DNA of 19,067 nucleotides from Oscillospiraceae bacterium (GCA_015065205.1 SVQS01000019.1:1-19067), one strand, 5' to 3'. Shown: positions 1 through 7,400, numbered from the stretch's first letter. The notes: generated by a model from the sequence alone, not told the origin. Translations and numbers: made by a program.

Positions 1-35
1 TGAGTATATTTTACCATACCTTTTTCGTGTCCGCT

Positions 36-49
36 GTGACTTTTGTCAC
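36..49. promoter_or_regulatory. Upstream CRP/FNR-type operator-like palindrome (site 1)
   Basis: Perfect inverted repeat with arms GTGAC and GTCAC around TTTT. Its reverse complement is identical over 14 bp to the second site at 111-124, so the two copies lie in opposite orientation, 75 bp centre to centre. The pattern resembles sites of the CRP/FNR regulator family, but the regulator is not in the window. It could serve the rhodanese gene as a distal site or an unseen gene to the left. Confidence 0.5.
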
Positions 50-110
50 TCAAGCGTATTACAAGAATATTATATCATATTTTGTGCCACATATCAACAC
101 AAAGCAGCTT

Positions 111-152
111 GTGACAAAAGTCACGGACAGGACTCTGCTTTCGTGTTACAAT
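111..152 (+). promoter_or_regulatory. Rhodanese promoter: palindrome plus extended -10
   Basis: An extended -10 (TG at 144-145, TACAAT at 147-152) has no good -35 at the usual spacing. The palindrome GTGAC-AAAA-GTCAC at 111-124 is centred at 117.5. With a start near 159 the centre falls at about -41.5, the classic position for class II activation by CRP/FNR-family proteins. The missing -35 fits an activator-dependent promoter. The start site and activator are inferred, not shown. Confidence 0.55.
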
Positions 153-185
153 AAAGCCGTAATCAAAGCACAAGGAGGATACAAA

Positions 186-506
186 ATGAGTATTTTCAAT
201 ATATTTGCCCGTAAAGACATAAACGAGGGGATCCGAAACTTCCGTGAAAGTAAAAACGCAATTCTTCTCGACGTCAGAACGAGAGAGGAATACGCAAGCG
301 GACATATTGAGGGAAGCCGAAATCTTCCGCTTGACGAGATCGACAAAGTGGATTCTATTATAAAAGATAAAAATGTCCCTCTGTACGTCCATTGCCTCAG
401 CGGAGGACGAAGCGCACGCGCGGCGGCTTATCTGAAAGGCAAGGGATATCGGGAGGTTCACGATATCGGCGGTATCGGATCGTACAGAGGGAAATTTGTG
501 ATATAG
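186..506 (+). CDS. Single-domain rhodanese-like sulfurtransferase
   Basis: A 106-residue protein that is one rhodanese domain. The start at 186 is chosen over an upstream in-frame ATG at 27 because AGGAGG at 173-178 sits 7 bases before it, and the 27 start would run through the promoter and operators. Visible family marks are LLDVRTREEYASGHIEGS near residues 27-44, and the active-site loop with Cys70 in CLSGGR, where the Cys would carry a persulfide. Proteins of this size (GlpE/PspE type) move sulfane sulfur to thiol or cyanide acceptors; the physiological acceptor is unknown. There is no signal peptide or membrane segment, so it is probably cytoplasmic. It appears to be transcribed alone: own promoter with CRP/FNR-type palindrome, and a terminator about 50 bp after the stop. 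Redox or sulfur stress control is an inference from the site type. Confidence 0.9.
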   Translation: MSIFNIFARKDINEGIRNFRESKNAILLDVRTREEYASGHIEGSRNLPLDEIDKVDSIIKDKNVPLYVHCLSGGRSARAAAYLKGKGYREVHDIGGIGSYRGKFVI

Positions 507-538
507 CCGTAGCTCTTGTAATCTAACGAATACCAATC

Positions 539-698
539 TTTTAACGATAGGAAGGCACTACACCTTGACGGGGAGTAGTGCTTTTCTGCATTTGGGGGCA
601 TCCGAGGCACAAGATATAGGCACCACAAATGCCTAAATGCACCAAGAAAACAAACAAGCCCTTGTAAATCAAGGACTTTCGGTCAATTTTTAACGATA
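539..698. repeat. Non-coding segment bounded by an 11-bp direct repeat
   Basis: TTTTAACGATA occurs at 539-549 and again at 688-698. Between them lie the terminator hairpin and a second dyad (TGCATTT at 587-593 with AAATGCA at 635-641). No convincing reading frame exists; the 78-codon minus-strand frame here has no ribosome binding site and runs through the terminator. It may be a small insertion or a degraded element. Confidence 0.3.
555..585 (+). terminator. Terminator after rhodanese gene
   Basis: Seven-base stem GCACTAC (555-561) with GTAGTGC (575-581), a 13-base loop, then TTTT at 582-585. Position about 50 bp after the stop suits intrinsic termination. The T run is short, so strength is uncertain. 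Confidence 0.6.
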
Positions 699-705
699 AA
701 AAGAA

Positions 706-741
706 AACAGTAGGTCGATACGATTGTATCAATCTACTGTT
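706..741 (-). terminator. Minus-strand terminator, probably the older tRNA-fMet terminator
   Basis: On the minus strand, a long hairpin pairs 734-741 with 706-713 (8 bp), then a 3x3 internal loop, then GATAC/GTATC around a 4-base loop. It is followed by TTTTCTTTTT. It lies just downstream of the displaced second copy of the tRNA-fMet 3' end (748-766), which suggests it once ended the tRNA transcript directly. Confidence 0.6.
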
Positions 742-747
742 CCTTAT

Positions 748-983
748 TTGGTTGCGGAGATGGGATCCCCACCACATGGTCTCGCTGCGGCTCGGTCACC
801 TCGCGGTTCTGACAGTCCACCGGACTGTCATTCATTGCCGCTCGGCCGTTCGCCAAACGCTTTTGCGTTTTTCTCTCTACCTCCGAGTTATTCGCCCTTC
901 GGGCTCATAACCCGAATCCACGCGTCGCAAGTCTCGTCTTTCGCAACCAACGCAAAAAGGCACCCGCTTGGGTGCCTTCGCGT
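748..983. repeat. 235-bp insertion-like segment at the tRNA-fMet 3' end
   Basis: The 19 bases at 748-766 repeat those at 983-1001, the CCA end and acceptor/T-arm of tRNA-fMet. With four mismatches at 767-770 the match extends to 778/1013 at a constant offset of 235. The segment between holds stacked dyads: TGACAGTCC/GGACTGTCA at 810-830, AAACGC/GCGTTT followed by T's at 855-872, and GTTAT..GCCC/GGGC..ATAAC at 887-911. A plus-strand copy of the tRNA anticodon arm lies at 900-914, and CGCAACCA at 942-949. No integrase or coding frame is inside. It may be a mini-element inserted at an attachment site or a tRNA-derived repeat. Confidence 0.5.
954..976 (-). terminator. Terminator of the tRNA unit
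   Basis: Read on the minus strand, GGCACCC (976-970) pairs with GGGTGCC (965-959) around a 4-base loop and is followed by TTTTT (958-954). It lies 8 bases past the CCA end of tRNA-fMet. A 12-bp outer dyad (942-953 with 980-991) surrounds it. Confidence 0.85.
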
Positions 984-1061
<78 letters not shown>

Positions 1062-1078
1062 ATATTATTTTGGTCCCT

Positions 1079-1167
1079 TGGTGCCGGTGACCGGGATCGA
1101 ACCGGTACGATGCTCTCGCATCACGGGATTTTAAGTCCCGGGCGTCTGCCTGTTCCGCCACACCGGC
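1079..1167 (-). tRNA. tRNA-Leu (UAA anticodon)
   Basis: An 89-base class II tRNA with encoded CCA. The acceptor GCCGGTG pairs with CACCGGC, the anticodon arm is CGGGA-CTTAAAA-TCCCG with anticodon UAA, and the long variable arm (GATGCGAGAGCATC) is typical of leucine tRNA. It is the first gene of the minus-strand unit, 17 bases before tRNA-fMet. Confidence 0.96.
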
Positions 1168-1210
1168 AGGTAACACCAAGAGACTTGCGCCCTTTCGGTT
1201 CGCATTGCTT

Positions 1211-1239
1211 ATTATAGCACACCTGCTCTCCTTTGTCAA
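1211..1239 (-). promoter_or_regulatory. Sigma-A promoter of the tRNA unit
   Basis: On the minus strand TTGACA (1239-1234), a 17-base spacer and TATAAT (1216-1211): both hexamers are perfect consensus. It lies 44 bp before tRNA-Leu, as expected for a strong stable-RNA promoter. Confidence 0.93.
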
Positions 1240-1313
1240 GTCTTTTTTGAAAAATCTTTTCTTCTTTTTGCGCTTTTCGTTCGACATTTTTTGTTCTTGC
1301 AATTTTTGCAATA

Positions 1314-1364
1314 TTTTGCTTGCAATCAAGCAAAAAGTATGGTACAATATATTATACATACCAT
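1314..1364 (+). promoter_or_regulatory. Promoter of the permuted GH3 operon with overlapping dyads
   Basis: TTGCAA at 1320-1325, 17 bases, then TACAAT at 1343-1348 with an extended -10 TG at 1340-1341. A perfect 9-bp dyad (TTTTGCTTG at 1314-1322, CAAGCAAAA at 1327-1335, 4-base centre) covers the -35. A second dyad (ATGGTA at 1339-1344, TACCAT at 1359-1364) covers the -10. TTGCAAT also occurs at 1297-1303 and 1306-1312. The dyads suggest repressor control, perhaps by a sugar regulator, but no regulator is encoded nearby. Confidence 0.7.
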
Positions 1365-1488
1365 TTGTGCTTAAAAATGGATGTTTTGTGCAGTTTTTAC
1401 ACCAAAACCATTCAAAAAATGGTGTAATTATGGCAAAGAAGCGCAAAACGCTTCACAATAACCCAAATGGTTAAACAGGGAGGTATTT
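1365..1488 (+). promoter_or_regulatory. Leader of the permuted GH3 operon
   Basis: About 125 nt of untranslated leader. It can form TTACACC/GGTGTAA (1397-1403 with 1421-1427), or the competing CCATT/AATGG (1408-1412 with 1418-1422), and GAAGCG/CGCTTC around CAAAA (1438-1454). The last hairpin lies inside a 14-codon frame (1430-1474) that has no ribosome binding site. The ribosome binding site of the large gene is GGGAGG at 1478-1483. Attenuation is possible but unsupported beyond these structures. Confidence 0.35.
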
Positions 1489-4400
1489 ATGAAAATTGCT
1501 CAAATCGTACAACTTGTCGTGATTTTTGTTTTGATCACGGCCCTCGTCATTGGAAACGTCATTGTGTTTGAACCCCAAATGGCATCCAACATTACGGGTC
1601 TTCAATCGTTTTTTGAGGAAGTGCTCAACTTCCATCCGTTTCCTGTGGACAACAACACGATCAATGAGGCGAGAAAGGGCGGTCAGGAGCTTTCCGAACA
1701 GATCGTCAAAGAGGGAAGTGTCCTGGTCAAGAACAACGGAGTTCTACCCTTGAGTCTCGACGACGCATCTGACGTTAACGTATTTGGTCATGCCGCTATC
1801 GACTGGGTATACGGCGGTTCCGGCTCGGGCCAGGTTTTGCCCGAGAACAACAATCTTGCCGAAAATATTGATTTTTTAAAGGCATTGGATCAATACGGAG
1901 TCTCTTACAACGCAGAGCTCATTTCTATGTATCATAACTTTGCTGCTCCTTTTGGCGACATTGGTTCTATCGACACCAACTTCGATATGTTTTATCGACT
2001 TGCCGAGCCTAGAATCAATGATACCAACTATTACAGCACATCGCTTTTGGAGGGTGCAAAGAGTTTTTCTGACACGGCATTCGTTGTAATCGGCCGTCAC
2101 GCAGGTGAGACCGAAGATCCGACCAGAGTGCAATACAAGGTCAACGCAAGTCCTGCAATCGACACAAGCCGACACTATCTTGAAATCTCCACCGAAGAGG
2201 AAGCAATGCTCAAATACGTTGGCGAAAACTACGAGAAGGTTATCGTTATTATCAACTCCACCAACACGATGGAGCTTGATTTTGTTGATACCATTCCCGG
2301 CATTGACGCATGCCTTGTGGTTGGCGCCACGGGTACACGTGCCGCAAATGCGATTCCTTCCATCCTTTACGGTGAGGTTTCTCCTTCCGGTCGTTTCACT
2401 GATACCTATGCTTACGATATGGCAAGCAACATCAACTTTAAGCGCACGAGTGCAGAGGGTATCGGTCACTATACGGGTGCTTCCGATATGTACCCCACAG
2501 GTGCCGGAAGCAATGCAGGCGGCACGCGCCGTGATGCCCCCGCATTCGTTGATTACATCGAAGGCGTTTATCTGGGATACAAGTGGTATGAGACGGCCGA
2601 TGCCGAGGGGCTTTGGAATGATTACACCCGTGAGATCCTCGACGAAAACGACAGCATCATTACTGTTACCGGTTACGAGAGCGTGGTTCAATATCCGTTC
2701 GGCTTTGGACTTTCCTATACCTCTTTCGAATGGACGGTAGAATCGCTTTCTCTTCCCGAAGGTTCCGAAATCAATCGCGAAAGCGAGATCGTCATTACGG
2801 TGTCTGTTTCCAACGTCGGTGACGTTGCGGGACAGGATGTGGTAGAAGTTTATCTCACCCCCGAATATAGAGAAGGTGAAATTGAAAAGGCACATGTTAA
2901 TTTGGTTGCTTTTGCCAAAACAAGTGTAATGAACCCCGGTGAGAAGCAAACCCTCACCATCACCGTTGATGTAGAAGATCTTGCTTGTTATGATGCATAC
3001 GATCTCAACAACAACGGCAACAAGGGTTACGAGCTGGATGCAGGTTCTTATCAACTCAAGCTAATGACCGACTCTCACAATGTCAAAACCGTTGATTTTA
3101 CCGGTGGTTCCTCCGATGTTGCAGGTATTATTACTTATAACGTTTCTACCACCATCAATTTTTTGATCGACAATGTAACCGGCAAGCCCGTAACCAACAA
3201 GTTTACCGGCAAGGATGCTATTGACGGTGTCAGCATCGACGGCAGCGACAGCAGTCAGAATATTGGCTTTATCACACGTGCGGCATTTCCCGATCCTTAT
3301 GAAGTGTCTGATGTTGCCAACAGAGAAATGGCTGACAACGTAAGAGAACACAACCAATACACCAAAGATGCGGCAAGTGATTGGGACAATGCCGGAACCA
3401 ATATTTTCGGCAATCCCGTCAACAACGAATCTGTAACATGGGGTAAGAGCGCAGGTCGCGTTGAATACGATGGCGTTGTATATAACACCGGCGGCAATGC
3501 ATTGGTTTATCAAAACGGTAAACCCACCGAGCTTGGCTTGCTCCTTGGTTCGGATTACAACCATCCTCTTTGGGATGTTATTCTCAGCCAAATCACTTTC
3601 AGTGAGGCGGTAGAACTCATTCACGCCGGCAACTTCGGCAGTGCGGCAATTCCCTCTGTTGGCAAGCCAAAGCTTGCCGACCACGATGGCCCCTCTCAGG
3701 TTCGTTCCTTTAACGCAGGCGCACAACGCGGCACCGGCTTCCCCTGCACAACCGTTCTCGGTCAAACATGGAACCGTTCTTTGGCTTACAGCTTTGGTAT
3801 CAACTATGGTAAAGAAATGGGTGTTCAAGGTATTGCTATGGACGGCACCTACGGCTTTGGCGCAAACCTGCACCGCAGTGCTTGGGGCGGTCGTAACTAC
3901 GAGTATTTCTCCGAGGACGGCTTCTTGGCAGGCACTATGCTTGCAGAGCAGGTTCGCGGTCTTACCAATACGGGTAAGTATTGCTACTTGAAGCATTTGA
4001 TTCTTTATGAAACCGAGCACGAGCGCGACTCAATGTACACCTGGTGCACCGAGCAAGCTCTGCGTGAAATTTATCTCAAGCCCTTCAAAAAAGCCATTCA
4101 AGATGGCGGATGTGTAGGCATTATGTCCTCTTATAACAGACTTGGTAACGTTTGGACGGGCGGTAGCGAAGCGCTTATTCAAGGCGTTATTCGCGAGGAG
4201 CTTGGCTTCTGCGGTACGGTTGTTACCGACTACGTTGATAACTGGTCTCGCGAATATATGTCCATTGAGGATGCCGTTCGCGCAGGCGGCGACATCAACC
4301 TTGGTATGAGAACCAACGCTCTTGATACCGGCTTTAATGCTACCAATCGTATTCAAAATCAAGTAAAGGAAGTTTGCCACCACGTTTTGTATATGTTCCT

Positions 4401-4872
4401 GAGTCCCCTTTATGTAAACAATCAATACAACGAGAGCGATGATGTAGAGCAGATCACCGTAGGTGCGGTTATTGAACCTTGGCTTTGGTGGAGGCTTGCG
4501 GTTATCGATTTGGATGTTATCGTAGGTGTTGTTTGCATTTACTGGTTATACTTTATCCTCCGTAAAGTAATCCGTCGCCAAAAAGCGAAAAAACAGGCAA
4601 AAGCAGAACAAGCAGAAGAGGCAAGCGGATTTGTTGAAGAAACAAAAGAGACAGAAGTTGTTGAAAAGATAGAAACTGTTGAAGAAGCAAAAGAGACAGA
4701 AGTTGTTGAAAAGATAGAAACTGTTGAAGAAGCAAAAGAGACAGAAACTACCGAAAAGACAGAAACTGTTGAAGAAGCAAAAGAGACAGAAACTACCGAA
4801 AAGACAGAAACTGTTGAAGAAACCAAAGATGTCGAAGAGGATGGCCTCAAAGACGACACAAAGGAACAGTAA
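1489..4872 (+). CDS. Membrane-anchored GH3 glycosidase, reversed domain order
   Basis: A 1127-residue GH3 beta-glycosidase with domains in non-canonical order. A membrane segment (about residues 7-27) is followed by the domain that is usually C-terminal (about 60-420), with EGSVLVKNNGVLPL and a GETED stretch whose Glu207 or Glu209 is the candidate acid/base. Next is an FnIII-like domain (about 435-540; NVGDVAGQDVVEVYL), and then the usually N-terminal TIM barrel (about 690-985). The barrel keeps the DGP substrate loop (Asp733), a GRNYEYFSED motif, Lys835-His836, and the nucleophile candidate Asp914 in VVTDY. A second membrane segment (about 1003-1024), a basic stop (RKVIRRQ) and a Glu/Lys-rich tail follow, so the enzyme should sit outside with both ends inside. 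Reversed GH3 enzymes are known from Butyrivibrio and Ruminococcus. The usual Asn after KHF is absent (KHLILYETE). Linkage specificity cannot be read. It shares a transcript with the Ig/CBM-like gene 54 bp downstream. Confidence 0.9.
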   Translation: MKIAQIVQLVVIFVLITALVIGNVIVFEPQMASNITGLQSFFEEVLNFHPFPVDNNTINEARKGGQELSEQIVKEGSVLVKNNGVLPLSLDDASDVNVFGHAAIDWVYGGSGSGQVLPENNNLAENIDFLKALDQYGVSYNAELISMYHNFAAPFGDIGSIDTNFDMFYRLAEPRINDTNYYSTSLLEGAKSFSDTAFVVIGRHAGETEDPTRVQYKVNASPAIDTSRHYLEISTEEEAMLKYVGENYEKVIVIINSTNTMELDFVDTIPGIDACLVVGATGTRAANAIPSILYGEVSPSGRFTDTYAYDMASNINFKRTSAEGIGHYTGASDMYPTGAGSNAGGTRRDAPAFVDYIEGVYLGYKWYETADAEGLWNDYTREILDENDSIITVTGYESVVQYPFGFGLSYTSFEWTVESLSLPEGSEINRESEIVITVSVSNVGDVAGQDVVEVYLTPEYREGEIEKAHVNLVAFAKTSVMNPGEKQTLTITVDVEDLACYDAYDLNNNGNKGYELDAGSYQLKLMTDSHNVKTVDFTGGSSDVAGIITYNVSTTINFLIDNVTGKPVTNKFTGKDAIDGVSIDGSDSSQNIGFITRAAFPDPYEVSDVANREMADNVREHNQYTKDAASDWDNAGTNIFGNPVNNESVTWGKSAGRVEYDGVVYNTGGNALVYQNGKPTELGLLLGSDYNHPLWDVILSQITFSEAVELIHAGNFGSAAIPSVGKPKLADHDGPSQVRSFNAGAQRGTGFPCTTVLGQTWNRSLAYSFGINYGKEMGVQGIAMDGTYGFGANLHRSAWGGRNYEYFSEDGFLAGTMLAEQVRGLTNTGKYCYLKHLILYETEHERDSMYTWCTEQALREIYLKPFKKAIQDGGCVGIMSSYNRLGNVWTGGSEALIQGVIREELGFCGTVVTDYVDNWSREYMSIEDAVRAGGDINLGMRTNALDTGFNATNRIQNQVKEVCHHVLYMFLSPLYVNNQYNESDDVEQITVGAVIEPWLWWRLAVIDLDVIVGVVCIYWLYFILRKVIRRQKAKKQAKAEQAEEASGFVEETKETEVVEKIETVEEAKETEVVEKIETVEEAKETETTEKTETVEEAKETETTEKTETVEETKDVEEDGLKDDTKEQ
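4645..4824 (+). repeat. Four 45-bp in-frame tandem repeats in the GH3 tail
   Basis: Four copies of a 45-bp unit encode 15-residue repeats (residues about 1053-1112) in the predicted cytoplasmic tail. Copies 1 and 2 are identical (KETEVVEKIETVEEA). Copies 3 and 4 carry TTEKT in place of VVEKI and differ from each other only in the last codon. The AABB order suggests stepwise duplication. Being whole codons, copy-number change would keep the frame. Confidence 0.95.
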
Positions 4873-4926
4873 GTTATCATCTTTCATGCATAAAAGAAAA
4901 CTACAAACACGGAGGAAAAGTAGAAC

Positions 4927-7026
4927 ATGAAAAGAAATATTGGAAGAATTATAGAAATAGCCATATTGATTGCGGGAATTCTTTTGACCGCAGCCATCGT
5001 GGTTGCCATTCCGCTCAAATCTTATAACGAATACAAGGCGTATAGAGAAAACCTTATAGAATTGAGCAAACCCGAACCTAAGCCTGTGCTTGAATCTCTC
5101 ACCGTTCAATTAAAAGAGGGTGTCAAGTATTTTAAAAACGACCTGGCAGAGCCGAAAGCCGAAGACTTTTTGGTGATGGCGAATTATACGCTTGAAGGCG
5201 TTTCTTACAGCGAGGAGATTGAAGCAGGAAAGTTCAGCATTGCTACAAATCCCGATTTTTATGTGGTTGGCGGTGATGTAAAGGTTACCTATAAGGGCAA
5301 AACCGAGACCTACAATATTGAACTCATTCCTGTTAAAATAGAATCACTCAGCATTACGCAAAACCCCTATACCGTAAAATACCAAACAGGTTCTACCTTT
5401 GATGCTAACGGTTTGATTATCAGTGCCGTTTACAACGACGGTTCTACCAAGGTCATTCCCACGGATAAATACGTGATAGACGCCGAAAAGATACTGGTTA
5501 CGGGTGATAGCTTTGTTTCTGTAAGCTATTCCGAAGAAAACGAAACAAGGGTTGTTGAGGTTCCGATTGGTGTGGTAGACGTTCTCGACAACGGAGCAGT
5601 AACCAAACTGATTGTAACAAGCGATGCCACTGTTGAGGCAGGCAGCAAGCTTTCCACGGCGCAAATGGAAATCAACGCTGTTTACGAGAGCGGCAACAGA
5701 TTGCCTCTTGATAAGTCCAAATATGTTGTTTCCGGCAGCGATACGGTTGTCAAGTTTGGTAAGGCGTATAATGTTTCGATTTCTTACATTGACAATCCCG
5801 AGGTTTCCGTTTCAACGGGTGTTATCGTTCGCTCCACTCTGCAGGGCGAAAAAGCAACCATTGTAGGCGGTAAGACCGGCGGCGCTTCCGAATATGCTGT
5901 TGTTGATGGCGTTATCAAAAATCTCGGCAGTAACGTTTCCTATGCAGGCGACTTTGGTAAGAGTGTGAAGAACGGCCAAGAGGGATCTCTTACGTTTACT
6001 ATTACATCCGAATCTGCGGTTATTGGCAACATCACCATGCGTGCAGGCAACAGCTATTGCTGCTTTGTAAACGGTAAAGATGACAAAGATGGACACATTA
6101 TGAAGCCGTTGCAGGTCAACACTATTTTGGATTTGATCATCAACGGTCAGGTGGTCGAAGTTCCCGATTCTGTTGTACTCAAGGGCTCCGGACCTCACGG
6201 AGATTACAATGCTCTGTATAACATTTATTACGAGTTCACGTTTGAAAATATTGCGCTTGACCCAGGTGAGAACAAAATTAAAATCAAGTTCAAAAACAGC
6301 ACCAACGGTGCGTTAACTCGTTGGGGTGAGTCTCCTTCCACAATGAACATAGATTACATCAAGGTTGACACCGTAGGTAACGAAATTCCCGATGATTTTG
6401 TGATTGATAAGATTGAGATCGCTTCTTGCAACGTAGAAATCAACCAACGCTTCGATCGCATCAAGCCCACCGTTTATGCTGTTCTTGCCAACGGAACAAA
6501 GGTGATGGTTTCTCAAGATCTCTTTGATTTTTCGGTAACCGGCGGTGAAGAGGGTGCAACCCGTATTACGTACGGCAAATACACCATTACGGCATCACTT
6601 AAGAGCAATCCCGAAGTAAAAGCAACAAAAGAATTTGAATCGATCGGTGTAAAGGTTCTCAACGTAAGTGTTGAGCAAGAGGGCGATAAGGTTTACTACG
6701 TATTTAGCGGTACGTATTACGGTTGTACGGCCGAGGATCTGCAATTCTTTGACGGTACCAAGACCTATGATCTGATCACCGAGTTTACCGACACAACTGT
6801 TACGTTTAAAATCGACGTTACTTTGCTGCCTGCAGGCATAACGATTTGGCCGCACTTAAAGATTAGGGGCGTCAACTATTATAACGGCGGTCAAAACGAA
6901 AACGGTGATATTCTGGGCAACGATCTTGGGTTTATTGATAACCAATCTGTTACTTTCAACGGTCAAGTTTACAAAATTGTAAGAGCCAGCAGTATGCCCA
7001 CTCTTCAAATTTCCAAAGCAGAATGA
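4927..7026 (+). CDS. Anchored surface protein: Ig-like modules and CBM-like sandwich
   Basis: A 699-residue protein with an N-terminal membrane segment (about 8-30, after MKRN) and the rest predicted outside. Modules, by eye: a beta-rich module 50-135; a bacterial Ig-like group 3 type module 136-222 (SLSITQNPYTVKYQTGSTF, then GLIISAVYNDGSTK); a related module 225-300; a carbohydrate-binding-like sandwich 304-482 ending GENKIKIKFKN...NIDYIKVD, reminiscent of CBM6/35; another Ig-like module 488-570; and a terminal beta domain 575-699. No sorting signal or C-terminal membrane segment is present, so the N-terminal helix is the likely anchor. GGAGGA at 4911-4916 precedes the start. It follows the permuted GH3 gene with a 54-bp gap and no terminator, suggesting it binds or presents the same glycan. 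The CBM family is uncertain; no catalytic motif was recognised. Confidence 0.8.
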   Translation: MKRNIGRIIEIAILIAGILLTAAIVVAIPLKSYNEYKAYRENLIELSKPEPKPVLESLTVQLKEGVKYFKNDLAEPKAEDFLVMANYTLEGVSYSEEIEAGKFSIATNPDFYVVGGDVKVTYKGKTETYNIELIPVKIESLSITQNPYTVKYQTGSTFDANGLIISAVYNDGSTKVIPTDKYVIDAEKILVTGDSFVSVSYSEENETRVVEVPIGVVDVLDNGAVTKLIVTSDATVEAGSKLSTAQMEINAVYESGNRLPLDKSKYVVSGSDTVVKFGKAYNVSISYIDNPEVSVSTGVIVRSTLQGEKATIVGGKTGGASEYAVVDGVIKNLGSNVSYAGDFGKSVKNGQEGSLTFTITSESAVIGNITMRAGNSYCCFVNGKDDKDGHIMKPLQVNTILDLIINGQVVEVPDSVVLKGSGPHGDYNALYNIYYEFTFENIALDPGENKIKIKFKNSTNGALTRWGESPSTMNIDYIKVDTVGNEIPDDFVIDKIEIASCNVEINQRFDRIKPTVYAVLANGTKVMVSQDLFDFSVTGGEEGATRITYGKYTITASLKSNPEVKATKEFESIGVKVLNVSVEQEGDKVYYVFSGTYYGCTAEDLQFFDGTKTYDLITEFTDTTVTFKIDVTLLPAGITIWPHLKIRGVNYYNGGQNENGDILGNDLGFIDNQSVTFNGQVYKIVRASSMPTLQISKAE

Positions 7027-7037
7027 ATCCATTTTTC

Positions 7038-7077
7038 AAGTGGCTGATTCATTTAGCGCAGAACAAAAGCCACTTTT
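7038..7077 (+). terminator. Weak terminator-like hairpin after the Ig/CBM-like gene
   Basis: AAGTGGCT (7038-7045) pairs with AGCCACTT (7068-7075) across a 22-base loop, with TTTT at 7074-7077. The long loop makes it a modest candidate; it starts 12 bp after the stop. Confidence 0.4.
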
Positions 7078-7130
7078 ATAACCAAAGACAAAATCCAACT
7101 TAAAGTATAGTTTTTTGTTTTTAATATGTC

Positions 7131-7159
7131 GAAATCCGCCGAATTTTTCGGCGGATTTC
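7131..7159. terminator. Perfect 13-bp hairpin, probable bidirectional terminator
   Basis: Arms 7131-7143 and 7147-7159 are perfectly complementary around TTT, with GCCGAA/TTCGGC at the apex; TTTTT follows a few bases later at 7164-7168. It is the strongest structure between the two GH3 operons. A further hairpin GTCGTAC/GTACGAC lies at 7200-7217. No gene is visible in 7027-7471. Confidence 0.6.
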
Positions 7160-7299
7160 CGCATTTTTATGTGGCTTTTTAGTCGCGTTTTGGCTCTCTG
7201 TCGTACCCTTGTACGACGACGAGAACCACAAACCATGCCTTCTGCATCTGAATGACTCAGCCCTTTTTTATTCCTTGGGAGGGGCGTCTAAATTTTATC

Positions 7300-7328
7300 T
7301 TGCAATATGCGAGATAATATGATATAAT
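7300..7328 (+). promoter_or_regulatory. Promoter of the GH3-glf-glycosyltransferase operon
   Basis: TTGCAA at 7300-7305, a 17-base spacer and TATAAT at 7323-7328. An imperfect dyad (ATCTTGC at 7297-7303, GCGAGAT at 7309-7315, one mismatch) overlaps the -35, which may be an operator. Confidence 0.8.
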
Positions 7329-7400
7329 ATATACAACCTTTACCGCTCGTGCAAAAAAATAACGATTTGTGATCCTTTTACACAAAACGCCCTCACCGAT

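Noticed and set aside
541..777. 78-codon minus-strand frame
   Set aside because: Overlaps two terminators and a tRNA-end copy, and has no ribosome binding site; content looks like translated repeat sequence.
1430..1474. 14-codon leader peptide (MAKKRKTLHNNPNG)
   Set aside because: It holds a neat hairpin, but no ribosome binding site precedes it and there is no run of regulatory codons; kept only as a note in the leader entry.
1876..4425. Long minus-strand frames (392, 319 and 131 codons) opposite the permuted GH3
   Set aside because: Shadows of a well-supported GH3 gene; no domains, promoters or ribosome binding sites on that strand.
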